A stretch of 64,000 nt of DNA from positions 2,800,001 through 2,864,000 of the forward strand of contig OX387182.1 in the NCBI GenBank assembly GCA_947561395.2, in the 5' to 3' direction. The notes beneath the pieces were generated by a model, which saw only the letters and a program-made list of their open reading frames with translations, was not told the DNA's origin and made no database searches. This stretch comes from Buxus sempervirens. Taxonomy: Eukaryota; Streptophyta; Magnoliopsida; Buxales; Buxaceae. Shown piece after piece: positions 11,439-23,200 of the stretch. The stretch's first letter is position 1. Each line of letters starts with the position of its first letter. The translations under genes and the position numbers were made by a program.

Positions 11439-13979
11439 ATGCTTAAACTGGAGATATATTTCCCTAATTCACCTCTGCTACTCTGTGTTGCCATTGGATG
11501 CTTGTTTACCCAGGTGGTTTTTTCGCATATCCCTCTTGGTTCCAAGCTTTCTGTATCAGGAACCGACTATTGGGTCTCTTCAAATCGGGATTTTGCCTTT
11601 GGGTTCTTCAACCGTTCTGATCAGCCTAACCAGTATAGTGTGGGGATATTTTTCAATTCGCAGTCTGTCCCGGTTGATAAGCGAGCTGTGGTTTGGGTTG
11701 CAGGAGGTGATGTTTCAGTTGGTATAAATTCATTTGTTGAGCTTACTGATACTGGGGATCTTGTTCTTTTTGATTCCACAAAGGGCTCTGCTGCTTGGAC
11801 CAGCAATACGAGCCAGTCTTCTGTTGCTTCAGCTGTTCTTGGTGACAATGGCAATCTTATTCTTCTGAATGGAGACCAAATTGCTGTTTGGGAGAGTTTC
11901 CAGACTCCGTCTGACACGCTTCTTCCTGGCCAGAATCTCTCTCTCACCCAAATGCTTCGAGCTGCCAGCAGAAATTCTGTGTCAAGTTACTATAGCCTTT
12001 TTTTAGACATTTTGGGCTTGAAACTGCGGTGGGAAAGTAGTGTCATTTACTGGATAAGTGGGAGTGCTTCCAAATCAAATGTTAGAGCTGTTCTCACTTC
12101 TGATGGAGCTTTCCAACTTCTCAACAATAAGGACAGACCAGTCTGGTCGGCATTTGGAGAAGATCACAATGATTCCTCTGTGAGTTACCGCTTTCTTAGG
12201 TTAGATGTTGATGGAAACCTTAGAATGTATTCCTGGATAGAATCATCAAAGTCATGGAGATCAGTGTGGCAAGCTATTAAGAACCAGTGTGAAGTTTTTG
12301 CTACTTGTGGCCTATGTGGTATATGTGTCTTTTCTGAACAAGGTTCTCCTGTCTGCAAATGTGCATTTGTACCCGGATCGACCGCGGACTCCAATTCAAA
12401 ATGTTTGGCACCCTACACTGAGAATTGTAATTCTGGCAGCACCATGGTCATGCTACCCCATACATATCTTTATGGAATTTACCCACCCAATGAGTCAGTC
12501 ACACATACTAGTTTACAGCATTGCAGGGAGTCTTGCCGAAAGGATCCACTCTGCACAGCTGTAACTGTAGTGAACGATGGCACTGCACAATGTCGAATGA
12601 AGCAAACCCGGTATATCTCTGGCTATGCACACCCATCAGTAATGTCTCTGTCCTTCGTAAAGATGTGTTTAGATCCGGTTGCTACAGTGCCCAGAAATTT
12701 TCCAGCATCTTTGCCATCTTCTCCACCTCCTGTCCTTAAAGGATCACGCGGCTTCTGCATTCCTTGTCTGATTGGGGCATCCTCAGGTGCAGTTGTTACG
12801 TTTGTTGTGATTCAGTTTGCTATTGGCTTCTGCTTCTTCAAAAGAGGGAAATCCATGAAGAAGACAGCAAATTTGGCTTATAAGGACCCCAATTTGAGTG
12901 GATTGATCATGTTGTCCTACGCTGAAATCAAGGATCTGACAGAGAATTTCAAGCAGCAGCTGGGGCCAAAGCTGTTTAAGGGTATGCTTACACATAAACA
13001 AGAGGTTGTAGTAAAAAATCTGGAGGCATCCATAGAACAAAAGAAGTTCAGAAATGCAGTTTCCATCATAGGTAGCATTCACCACAAAAACCTGGTGAAA
13101 TTGGAGGGCTACTGCTGTGAGGCAGGGCACAGGTTTCTTGTCTATGAACTTGCTAAGAATGGTTCTGTGGATAAATGGATTGATGATCCTAAGCTCAGCA
13201 AGAGGCTAACATGGAGAAAGAGGATGGAGATTTGTTTAGGAGTGGCAAGGGCCATTGCCTATTTGCACTCAGGGTGTAGGGAGTTCATAAACCATGGCAA
13301 TTTGAAATGTGAAAATGTTGTTTTGAATGAGGAGTTGGAGGCTCAGGTAACCGAATTTGGGCTTGGGAGAGTAATTGATGGGGCCTGTCACAGTGGTGGG
13401 GCTGCAGAGGGGGATACGGCAAGCTTTGGTCAGATGGTGATGAGGTTGATATGTGGCCGTAGATTGGTTGAAGATATTAGTGAATGGGCTTACAAGGAAT
13501 GGATGGAGGGGCGAGCAGAGAGTGTCATCGATGAAAGGATGGAAGGTGGGGTGGATGCGGAAGAGCTAGATAGGGCATTGAGAATTGCATTTTGGTGTAT
13601 GCAAGTCGACGAACAATCAAGACCTTCAATGGGGGAGGTAGTGAAGGTATTAGAAGGTACATTAACAGTTGATCCCCCGCCGCCCCCTTATATTTGCCAG
13701 AGACTACCGGAAGATGAAGAGCTATCAAGGCCTTCAATTGGAGAGGTAGTTGAGGTATTAGAAAGTACCTTGACAATTGATACCCCACCGCCTCCTTACA
13801 TTTGTCAGAGACATCCGGAGGATGAAGATCTATCAAGGCCTTCAATGGGGGAGGTAGTGGAGGTATTAGAAGGTAAATTGACAGTTGATCCCCCGCTGCC
13901 TCACATTTATCGGAGCCCACCGGAGGAGGAAGAGCTGTCTGAATCAGAGCACAAGCCACAGAACCCGAAAGAATTATGA
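11439..13979 (+). CDS. SD3-1: G-type lectin S-receptor-like kinase, SD3-1-like (predicted pseudokinase)
   Basis: An intronless gene for an 846-residue type I membrane receptor. In order it has a signal peptide (about 1-29), a bulb-type mannose-binding lectin domain (about 35-155), a Cys-rich EGF-like segment (about 281-313), a PAN/apple domain (about 322-412) and one membrane helix (about 442-467). A cytoplasmic kinase-like domain follows (about 490-755). The VAIK lysine is kept (Lys526), but the catalytic-loop HRD is His619-Gly-Asn, the DFG is Glu639-Phe-Gly and the glycine loop is degenerate. Phosphotransfer is therefore unlikely and a scaffold or decoy role is inferred. The last kinase helix plus a Pro-rich tail is repeated three times at the C-terminus. 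The start was chosen because it immediately precedes a clear signal peptide. SD3-1 of Arabidopsis (At2g41890) is the likely counterpart, named from family recall. Confidence 0.9.
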   Translation: MLKLEIYFPNSPLLLCVAIGCLFTQVVFSHIPLGSKLSVSGTDYWVSSNRDFAFGFFNRSDQPNQYSVGIFFNSQSVPVDKRAVVWVAGGDVSVGINSFVELTDTGDLVLFDSTKGSAAWTSNTSQSSVASAVLGDNGNLILLNGDQIAVWESFQTPSDTLLPGQNLSLTQMLRAASRNSVSSYYSLFLDILGLKLRWESSVIYWISGSASKSNVRAVLTSDGAFQLLNNKDRPVWSAFGEDHNDSSVSYRFLRLDVDGNLRMYSWIESSKSWRSVWQAIKNQCEVFATCGLCGICVFSEQGSPVCKCAFVPGSTADSNSKCLAPYTENCNSGSTMVMLPHTYLYGIYPPNESVTHTSLQHCRESCRKDPLCTAVTVVNDGTAQCRMKQTRYISGYAHPSVMSLSFVKMCLDPVATVPRNFPASLPSSPPPVLKGSRGFCIPCLIGASSGAVVTFVVIQFAIGFCFFKRGKSMKKTANLAYKDPNLSGLIMLSYAEIKDLTENFKQQLGPKLFKGMLTHKQEVVVKNLEASIEQKKFRNAVSIIGSIHHKNLVKLEGYCCEAGHRFLVYELAKNGSVDKWIDDPKLSKRLTWRKRMEICLGVARAIAYLHSGCREFINHGNLKCENVVLNEELEAQVTEFGLGRVIDGACHSGGAAEGDTASFGQMVMRLICGRRLVEDISEWAYKEWMEGRAESVIDERMEGGVDAEELDRALRIAFWCMQVDEQSRPSMGEVVKVLEGTLTVDPPPPPYICQRLPEDEELSRPSIGEVVEVLESTLTIDTPPPPYICQRHPEDEDLSRPSMGEVVEVLEGKLTVDPPLPHIYRSPPEEEELSESEHKPQNPKEL
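13617..13940 (+). repeat. In-frame 108-bp tandem triplication at the SD3-1-like C-terminus
   Basis: Three consecutive copies start at about 13617, 13724 and 13832, a period of 108 bp or 36 codons. Each encodes Ser-Arg-Pro-Ser-(Met/Ile)-Gly-Glu-Val-Val-x-Val-Leu-Glu, then a Pro-rich Cys-Gln-Arg-like segment and an acidic end. The first copy is the normal end of the kinase fold and the other two are extra. Silent and replacement differences show the duplication is not brand new, yet the frame has been kept. Confidence 0.92.
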
Positions 13980-14452
13980 TGAAACCCATTTGTTTGCAGG
14001 AAGACTAACCACAAAGTAATTCCATACACAGCGATAATCTCAGCGTGTTAGGGATTCACATGTCATTGAATGTCTTCTTTTTTTTTTGAGAAAACATGTG
14101 TATGTAGAGTATGGAGGAGTGAAATGTCTTAGAGTAGGGGATACTGTCTTCCCAAGTTGTGATCATGGTTGCAAAAAAAATTTGTAGAGAGTAATTTGTA
14201 AATTGTCTTTGTAATATGTTCTTCATCTAACTATTTTTTGTTCTAATCTTTTACTTCAATTGGAGCATGTGTATTGATTCATAATCTGTATGTTTATGGT
14301 AGCCGAGTAGTGCAGCTCAAACTGCGCGAGCAATTGAATGGGCCAAGGATACTAATATTCTTGTATAAAATCAAAAAAAGGAAACATGAAAATGTGCTCC
14401 TCGTGGTTTGACTTTCTGTGCTTCTATGTACTTTAAGTAGACTGTAATTGTA

Positions 14453-14792
14453 GGCTCTGTTTCTTTTGATGGAAAATGTTTTCTTTTGAAAAATGTTTTT
14501 AAGAAAGTTAAAAGTTTTTCAACTGTTTAGATAGACATTAGGAAATAAAGTTGAAAATGGGATTTTTCGATGCTAAGTTGTTAAATAGATATGGTTCGTA
14601 CTGAATGCGATATGTTTTCCAGAAATTTACATACGGGATTTTCGATTGTGAGTGCTTTTTCGGAAAATAGCTAATTTTTGGGAAACCGCTTTTACACGGT
14701 ATTCTATTTTACATTGAAACAAAGACTACGAAAACCCCATTTTACTCCGAAAACATTTTCCGCATTAGATTTTATATCAAACAAACGTAACA
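14453..14792. mobile_element. hAT-like MITE downstream of the SD3-1-like gene
   Basis: The left end reads 'ggctctgtttcttttgat' then 'ggaaaatgttttc'. The right end, on the other strand, reads 'acgtttgtttgatataaaat' then 'ggaaaatgttttcgg', giving imperfect inverted termini. Flanking words 'gtaattgta' and 'gtaatcttta' may be a decayed target duplication. No coding capacity. The same 'GGAAAATGTTTT' type of terminus appears at about 24,200-24,310. Confidence 0.55.
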
Positions 14793-14799
14793 GTAATCT

Positions 14800-16330
14800 T
14801 TAGAGTTCTTACAGAAGCGGAAGGAAAACTTATACATGCACAAAAATTTTATATGAACGGATGCCAGAGCTAATCGTCCATTATTTGATGAACAGGATGC
14901 TTGAATTGTCTTTGCCCATCAATAAGATTAAAGAGTTCAGTCTTTGCTCGCTGCCACCCCGTTGTTCTCGTAGGTTCAACAACTCTAAATCTTTTCTTGA
15001 ATTTCCAATGAAATATGGCTGTGGAAATTTGACTAACATGGGAATTTGGCTAATCAGATAGCCGGTTATGGATAGTGGAAGCTGATTACAAGTGCACAAA
15101 ATTTGAAGATGTCACTGATATTCTATGAAAGCAAGGCTCTATATGGGACAAAGATAAACTAAATCATGCACGAGTATAGAGAGTGAGCATGGAGTGGGAT
15201 TCCTATGTGAGATTTTGGAATCCCATATTATTTCGGGAGGAGAGAAAGTAAAGATCCATATATGTAGGCTTGTGACAGTCTCAAGCAATGAAGCTTTTGG
15301 GGGTAAAACTCGGAAGAAAAACCGGGAAACCCAATGGGCAAAAGCATACAATATCATCATTGCTAGGATCTGGGCCTTATACCTTATTGTGTCGAGAATG
15401 CTCATATTCATTTCTATACTCGTGGATGATCCAGTTTGCCTTTCTCCCATATTCCTACTTGCAAGCAAAGCTATCATCCATTATTACAGTACTTGGAACA
15501 TCTCATCCTTCTTCTTCTGCCTTATCCGTCGCCTTGGAAACTTAGTCAACCAGGGAGCTCCATTGATAAATCCTGAATCTCCATTCCATTTTCCAAGCAG
15601 GTATGGTATGCAGCACTATTTGATTTGTACTAATATATGTTAAAGCTTTCCTTTGTTCCATTTTTTCCTTATTTCTTTGATGCTTCTTCTTCTCTCTTAG
15701 CATTTAACTTTGTTCTGTGCATGGAATGCCATTCCTTAATGTTATGAGAATGCACACCCGTATATATAAAGTGAACCTAAAAGATTCGGACCTAAAATTT
15801 TCTGCATGAATTATCCCTCACTTTCAGTTTTGTTAACTTCCATCTAAGTTCGACAAAGTATAATTCTTTTGCCATGTGCATCACGAGTGCCTTCCCCTAT
15901 TTTTTTTAATCAAAAGTTCTGCCTTAAATTCACCATTCATTAAATAATCTTTATTAATCTAAAAATCTTAATACTATAGGTTTGGCGTAACACATTTCAT
16001 TTAATGTATTAATCTTCGTCCTTTTTCAAAAGCATCAACTTTTGGTTTCTCATTACTTAGAGGCTGTTTCGTAAATTTTTTTTTCTGAAAACAAATTGAA
16101 AACTTAAACCATTTCAAATTGTTTTTTGTGTTTTTTTGGGAAACATTTATTGAAAAGTTAACATGCATGTTCATAGTTTTAGCAAATAAGGGGTCCAATA
16201 TATTAGTCCGGTTGCGGGGTCTGATGGGGTAATGTACTCCGTCCGATCAGCAACACCTTTGGAAAGCTTTGATGTGCTTAGTTGTAAAAGAGTTTGCTCC
16301 GCGGGTAATAGCTGGTATGGCGGAGTAGGA
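14800..16330. other. Spacer between SD3-1-like and FRA10AC1 genes
   Basis: Open frames of up to 149 codons (15194-15643) cross this stretch on both strands, but they overlap each other, have no recognisable domain and show no plant coding bias. I regard the region as intergenic. Confidence 0.4.
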
Positions 16331-16348
16331 TAGCCATATTGAAGAACT

Positions 16349-16351
<3 letters not shown>

Positions 16352-16384
<33 letters not shown>
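16352..16384. repeat. (TA)n microsatellite in the FRA10AC1 promoter region
   Basis: About 16 TA dinucleotides lie roughly 115 bp upstream of the FRA10AC1 start codon. Being in the proximal promoter or leader, length changes could influence transcription, and the tract may hide the real TATA element. Confidence 0.85.
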
Positions 16385-16387
<3 letters not shown>

Positions 16388-16500
16388 TCGGGACTTGGTC
16401 GGTGGGACAATTCTGGTGATGTAGTCTGAGATGGACGCAACGTTCTTCTCAAGCTTTCTGTAAGAAACCGAAAATTAGGGTTCGTTTGAAAAGAGATTAC

Positions 16501-19500
16501 ATGGCGTCATTTGGCTCGCTGAAATCGGCGATCTTCGAGAAGGAAGAGAGGAAGCAGTGAGTTTCTATTGAAAAAAATCTCTATAAACGTTTTTATTTAG
16601 AAGAAAATCGCCTAAATTGATGTTTGCAGACAATATCAAGCACATATTCGAGGTCTCAACGCATACGATCGTCACAAGAAATTTGTCAAAGATTACGGTA
16701 AGAACGTATTCGTAATTAATTATCCGTTCTATTTGAGTTTGGACTTCCTATCGATTTTCCTTTTTGTGTGGAGTTGCTTGTCAAGCTAAATCATCTTATT
16801 GGATACGTCGATTGAAGTTGTCATCTCATTGGAGGATTATGTTAGGTTGGAAAGCTCTGCAGTATATGTCTAAGATTTTGGTGTGAGAGAAAACAATACG
16901 CCTCAATCGTGCCACCATGTGTTAGTTATGTAGCTTCTGTTTCAGGTTTCATTAGATTATGAGTTTCGTTCATCGTTGTATTGATCATGCTGATACTAGG
17001 TTTGGATTTCTGTGTTGATGACTTGGTGTTAATTTAGGTTTTTTCAGTTTAACCCACTGAAAATATTAACCACTAGTGCTGATTTAAAAATATATGGCTC
17101 TTTACGGCTGTGGCCGTGACAATTCCAAACATATTTAGCATTATGAGTGTTAGGCATTGTTACTGCTGGATCTATCATTGAGGTTATTATAATTCAGATA
17201 ACTTTTGTGGTATAAATTTATATTTTGGTATAATGATTTGAGAAGCTCTATCTTTATGTTGGACAATTGAAACAAGTTCTTTCGTGTGACGTGTTGTGTA
17301 GGCTAAGAGTTAGATAATGAAGCAAAAAATAGTAGTGTACTGGAAGCTTTTGCTGGCTGCAAACTTGATCGGTTTTATTGGCCTTTACAAATGAGGAGAT
17401 CCACATGGGGCTCATAACTCTAAGAAATCTGTGCCTTCAAATGGGATGAAAATCATTAAATCATGAAAGCTCATTAACCGGATTAGAAAGGCAGCAGATA
17501 CATCAGTCTGTTAGATGATTGTCAAGAAAGAAGGTGTATGGTCTAAAACAAGTGTGGCCTAAATTGTAAAATTTAGAAGACAATTAAAATTTATAAACTT
17601 AAGAGGTTTAAATCTCACAAAATTCAAAAGGAATAAATTCATTTCAAACCAAAATCTACTCATCTTCTGCTATGTTATCATATTTGCCTCACTTGCATCC
17701 TTGTTTCCAGGAATCAGGCTGTTCTGCTCTTTAAAGTTTATCACAGTGAGCTTCCATTATCACTTATTATTTATGTCTCTGTGTTTTTTTGACTTGTATG
17801 TGCACAACCCTAGTCCATCAGCTTCAAAAGGCTTTAATGGAGGTCGATAGATGCCTATGCAGAACATTTAGTGCCCATTTCAATTCCTTAATTCGGTAAC
17901 CCGGAGACTAATGGTTTGGATGTGGTTTTGGTGATAATATTTGGTTTCACATTTTTCATTCATGTTTCTGATTGTAAATGCTACTCTTATTTTTCACCCT
18001 TTCTTGGGTCCTATTTACTCTTTTTTCATCTTAATAAAAATATTCTCTGTTCCTAATTTTTTTTGGTTGGAAAAATGGACCCGGATAAACTGCAAATAAT
18101 GAGCTCTTTATTTGTCTGATCCTACTGTCCTAAAGCAAACGGATGATGAACAATCCTCTCCATGAAGCAAGGAAGGGGGCTACACACATCCCAACATTTT
18201 ACTATGATTAAGAACGGGCAACAAGTTTCCTCATCAGATTGAATGATAGTCACATGGCTGCAAGCCTACAACAATATCATTTATAATACAATTTGATGAC
18301 ATTATCAAATATGCAACTAGTATGTACTATTTGGTACATGAAGAGGCCTCGTTCACACTCTTGTTTTCATCCTTTCTCTAAGACCAAAATGGTCTTGCAA
18401 ATATCTCCAATGTAACCTCATATTTAGGAGGATGCTATTGATCCTTCATGATTTTCGTCTGAAATCTAGTTATTCATTTTGATTGATTTAGTTGTCTTTT
18501 TCATCTCATTGTCCAAGTGTTTGGAAGTGTTGATGTGGTTTTTATCTGTGGTTAGAGAGAGATTGAGAGCGAGGGCGAGGGACCTATGAAGGCTTGAACC
18601 TTGATTACACAGTTTTTTCCATATTGTTGTGTATGATAGGGAAATGTGGGTTAAAAATGCCTGATAGGCAATCAAGAGTTAAAGTTCAAGAATAAGAGAT
18701 CAAAGTATGGAGTTAGTGCCTCCAACAACTCCTCAGATCATGTTCAGAGACAGCATCTTAAGGTGCCACTCTCATCCTTGCCAAGTCTCTTTGTAATCTC
18801 ACTCTTACAAATTTGTCTAAGATATCCCTGTACTGAGAAGTTCTGCTCATATCTCCAATCTCTATTCCTTTTGAGCCAAAGAGAACCTTTCCAAATCAAC
18901 CTATCCAAGATTTTTATAGGTAAGGAAGATCTTCATGACATAAGGCTGGTGGGGATGATATCCAGTATCATGCAAATAATGCAACTGAGTTAGTATTTAG
19001 GAATTGCACTGCTTTTAAAACACAATTTTGTCTTTATTGAAGAGGTGACACCCTCTTAGGTTTGCTAGACTTGTTGAATTGTTTTAAATTCCTAGATCTT
19101 ATGTTGATGGCTAGAGTCCACTTCAGCCATCAATGGCATCCATGCCCATGATTGACACACCTTAAAGATTGCCAAAAAAAACCTGCTAAGTGGATTTTCA
19201 TTTTGACCCGAGATGACAATAATGAGATACTACAATTAAAAATAATAAACAGGTTTGAAAAATTAATTTGGAGCATGATTAATGTTGGTTAAAGTCTTGC
19301 AATGTTCGAACAGAACACGGATTTATAAGCATCAAGGCCTCAAGTCTTTCTGCCATGAAATGCCAGATGCATAGGTGTTGAGAACACCAAATTCCAGCTC
19401 AAGTGTGTATATTTCATTAATATTGGAGTGAGAACAATTGGATATGATTTGCTAAAGCTTAAAGTATTGGGACATACAAACGATTGTAGTTGTCAAAGTT

Positions 19501-20180
19501 GGATAAGTCTCCAGTGTGAACAAGAAAAGACATGCTTACACTTGTGCCGTGCTGAACTTTGATTGGGAAGTTATGGACTAAGTAGTCACCTATTTTGAGC
19601 TTAGCTTATAGTTCGTAGTGTCCTAGTACCATGTGGCAATGATTGATTTGCATGTTCTTTGGGATTTCCTAGCTGCATGAATTTGATCAGGTGAAACTCT
19701 ATTTATTGGTTATATTTGATGTTATCAACCAATTTATGGAATTAGCCTAGGGATTAGGTGAAATTCAGTGTCTGTAGCCCTCCCTCCAGAAGGAGGTGAT
19801 GAGGGGACCTGGCTGCAATTGACAATGGTGGTAATTATGTGGTGAGTTCACGTTTGTTAAATACATAATAGCAGTGCTATCTAGTTTCTTAATTTGCCTT
19901 GATTGTCATGTATGAAATCTGCACTAGCATGTCAATATCTCATCTTTGTGGTGTTAAAAGTGCATGTTCGTGGTGATTTCTTTCATAGATTTGCCAAATC
20001 ATTCAACAGAATCATGCCACCATCTTCTGATATCTGAAAGGGGATTTTTTTCCACTTTGGCACTCCTCCTTTGCCATAAAGATGGCTAATGGCAATTTTC
20101 ATGTATCGTGATCTGTTCACTGCGTTGAAAGATCTAGCCTTGTTTTCTCTTTTTTTTTTTTTTATTATCATTAATCAATG

Positions 20181-20248
<68 letters not shown>

Positions 20249-23200
20249 GATAGATTAGTACATCAATTTTCTCTTGGTCACAACCTTTCTTGCACATATG
20301 TTTTTCAACGTTCTCCTCTTCTGATGTGCACCTTGCTTGGAGGACCTTTGTCATTTTATTACCATAGTGATGGGTTTCATCGTTCTAAAGGGTTTGTATT
20401 GAATCTTAATGGTGTGCTTTATCAGGCTAGATGGTTCTCTTCAAGAACAATGCAGTTTCCTTTAGTTGCAAAAACATGATGTGGTAATTCACTTGATATC
20501 TCTATTTTTAAAATAGTCTGTATTCAAATAATATTAGATTCAAACAACTAAAGTAGATAGCATTGAACTTTAATAAAAAGATAACCTCCCGATTCCACTG
20601 ACCAACATGTGGCAATGTAAAGACATTGTATTGACTCTCTTGATGAAATCCACTGGCTCCTAGCATGTATTCTATTATTTTGGCTATGGTAGATGAGAGT
20701 GGTCCCTTCTTCACTAGAAATAACTCTTAGAAAAAGGCTCATTCCATCACTTCTAGGGAATGGGATTAGCGTAGCTTGAGGTTCAAGTGCCACATATGTT
20801 CTTTATCTAACAATGTTTTGAGAATTCTCTCAATTATAAATCCTTGTTAAAGGAGTAAGTGTTGAAGCAGTCTACAAAACAAAACATGTGCTCCTTCAAT
20901 TTCCCAGGTTTGCTAATGTAGTTGGATAGCTTTGATGGCACGTGATCCTTTGGTGCATCTTAATCCTTTGGTGCTTTTACATGAGATGTGTATTGGATGC
21001 AGAAGACTGTTGATTATTGAACTGTGCGATGATAAAGAAAGATCAATAAGAAACCATGCATACAAATTTACGTATTTCCGAGTTGTGCCTACGTCCAGGG
21101 GGGAGAGAAGGATCCACTATTCTGAAAGAAGTCTAAATCAGTAGCATCGCAACTTATGTCGTACACCCAAAACCCTTTAACACCTCTAGCTCTGGTATAT
21201 TAGACAAATTTACTACCTAGACCCCCCAACCATTGGTTTGAATGGCAAAAAGCAAGTTAAACTATCCAGGGGAGGGGTCTCACCCCATGGGCTTCATTGG
21301 TGGGTTCCCTCAGGCCCCTCCCAGTTTGACCTAAATGAGAGTATCACTTCACCTGTAGCATATCTGAAGAAATAACCTTTGTCAACATATCTGCTTCATT
21401 TTCCGAAATGTGAACCTTCTCAAGCATCACTTCACCTGTGGCAATCAGCTCCATTTTCTTATAAAATCTCACATCTATGTGCTTGGTTCTTAGCATGATA
21501 AACCTGGCCATGTAGACAATAGTTGGTTTTTTTGTTGTATTCCTCCATTTTCGTGTATTTTTTGGTTTGGCAAAACTCTTTTTTTTTTCTGATCGGTAAA
21601 AAGAAGAATTTATTGATAGTAGGCTAAAAGCCAAGAAAGAGGAGAAATGGTGTACAGCACATCAACTACTAATACAGTCATAACAGAATATTAAAACTAG
21701 CACACTGTATGAGTTGATGAGAGTTCAAGGCTTTGCAAGATTCCACATTAGACGCCCAGAATAAGATTAAGTCTGACATCTGAATGAATGATGACACTCT
21801 TGGGGCTACAATGATCCTTCAAGATCCTTTTGTTTCTCTCCCTCCATAGAGCCCTAGCAATCCATAGTAATTGCATCTGATCTGATTTTTTATTCCTTCC
21901 CCAAAATTCCAAGACTTGACCATTTCCTTTCGGCTGAACCCAATACATCTAGAACTTTGTAAGGAAAAAAGACCACACTTAATTAGTATGTTTGACACTT
22001 TAAATCCATGTCTGGCATTTTTCGGAGGATATGCAAACTATAGTGTCATATCTGCTAAGGCATTTGCTTATGGGCTTGCTAAAGGTTTTTCCATAACAAC
22101 AAAATATGCAAGTATCATGTTATAAATAATGCCAACTTGGCAATCTTAAGGTAATGGCATGGCATTTCTTTGTCTTGTAAAATTTAATCTAATTATATGC
22201 GTCGATACAAAATGGTCATCAACAACCGTAATGCTGTTGGACACAGCACCTGAACTTCTTTTACACAGGATTTCACATTAGGGATTTCCTTTGTTTGTAC
22301 ATGAGTTTTAATGCGTGGCATTACATCAATTTTTAGAAGCATAATTCATTGTTTTGCATCATCACACCAGTCTAATATTTCCAGATTCATATACATAATT
22401 AAATTTTGCTGTAACTGTTTTCTAACACAAGATCTGCACATTTGTTCCATTTTCTTCTGATTATCCAAATAAGAAGTTAAGCCTGTGCCTTCTAGGAATA
22501 AAAGTCACTGTATTTCTATGCTGGATTTGTAGCTGGAAACAGTCTGGAGATGTCCAAAAGTTTCATTTGATATGTAGCACTGTCTAAAGATATCATTGCT
22601 TTATGTTTACTTGTTTTTTTTTTCAAAGATTCGTTACATCTTCTGCAATATTTTGCTTATTTCAACTTTTTATTGTGTATTTCATAGTTGACTTCTATGG
22701 AAAGGAAAGAAATAAACATGCAAAGTTGCCTGTTAAAACTGATCAAGACACTCTGAGAGAGGGATACAGGTGTGTGGCCGTCTTTTCACTTGCATCAGAC
22801 TCAAAACTACGGACTCATTTATGAGTTCTATCTTCCAGTGTTACTGTCATCCTTTAGTTTACTAAACAAAAAGTGGAAGCTATTGTATTTATAGTTTATC
22901 ATCTTGTTGTGTATGGATTGTACGCTGCTTTCCAAGTGGTCTAATTGGATTTAGGTATTTACAGAACTTATTTGATGTTTTTACTCTTTTTTTTTCTTCT
23001 TCCCTTTTTGGTGTCATATAATGAAAGTGAGTCATGGGAAAGCCTATTTGAAATAAATATTTTAATGCAGCATGATTGAGAGAGGAAAGTTGCCCCTTTT
23101 TATTATCTAGGGCGTGGATCTTGTTCGTATGGACAAGAAGGAAGCCATTTGAAATCAAGGCTCTATTTGTTGTTTTTGTTTTTTGATAATTAATCAAGGC

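Larger units (their letters stand above)
16698..22687 (+). other. FRA10AC1 intron 2 (5990 bp)
   Basis: Begins GTAAG and ends ATAG. It holds a long (TA)n tract (about 20180-20242), a copia relic (about 20990-21540) and a LINE tail (about 21575-21950), both antisense to the gene. Otherwise I recognise nothing between 16,700 and 20,170. Confidence 0.8.

Noticed and set aside
13525..13989. 154-codon minus-strand open frame opposite the receptor C-terminus
   Set aside because: It is the shadow of the 108-bp tandem repeat of the real plus-strand gene, and its repeated Pro/Leu composition follows from that.
15194..15643. 149-codon plus-strand frame between the receptor and FRA10AC1 genes
   Set aside because: No domain, no family resemblance, and overlapping frames of similar length on both strands. 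Likely chance.
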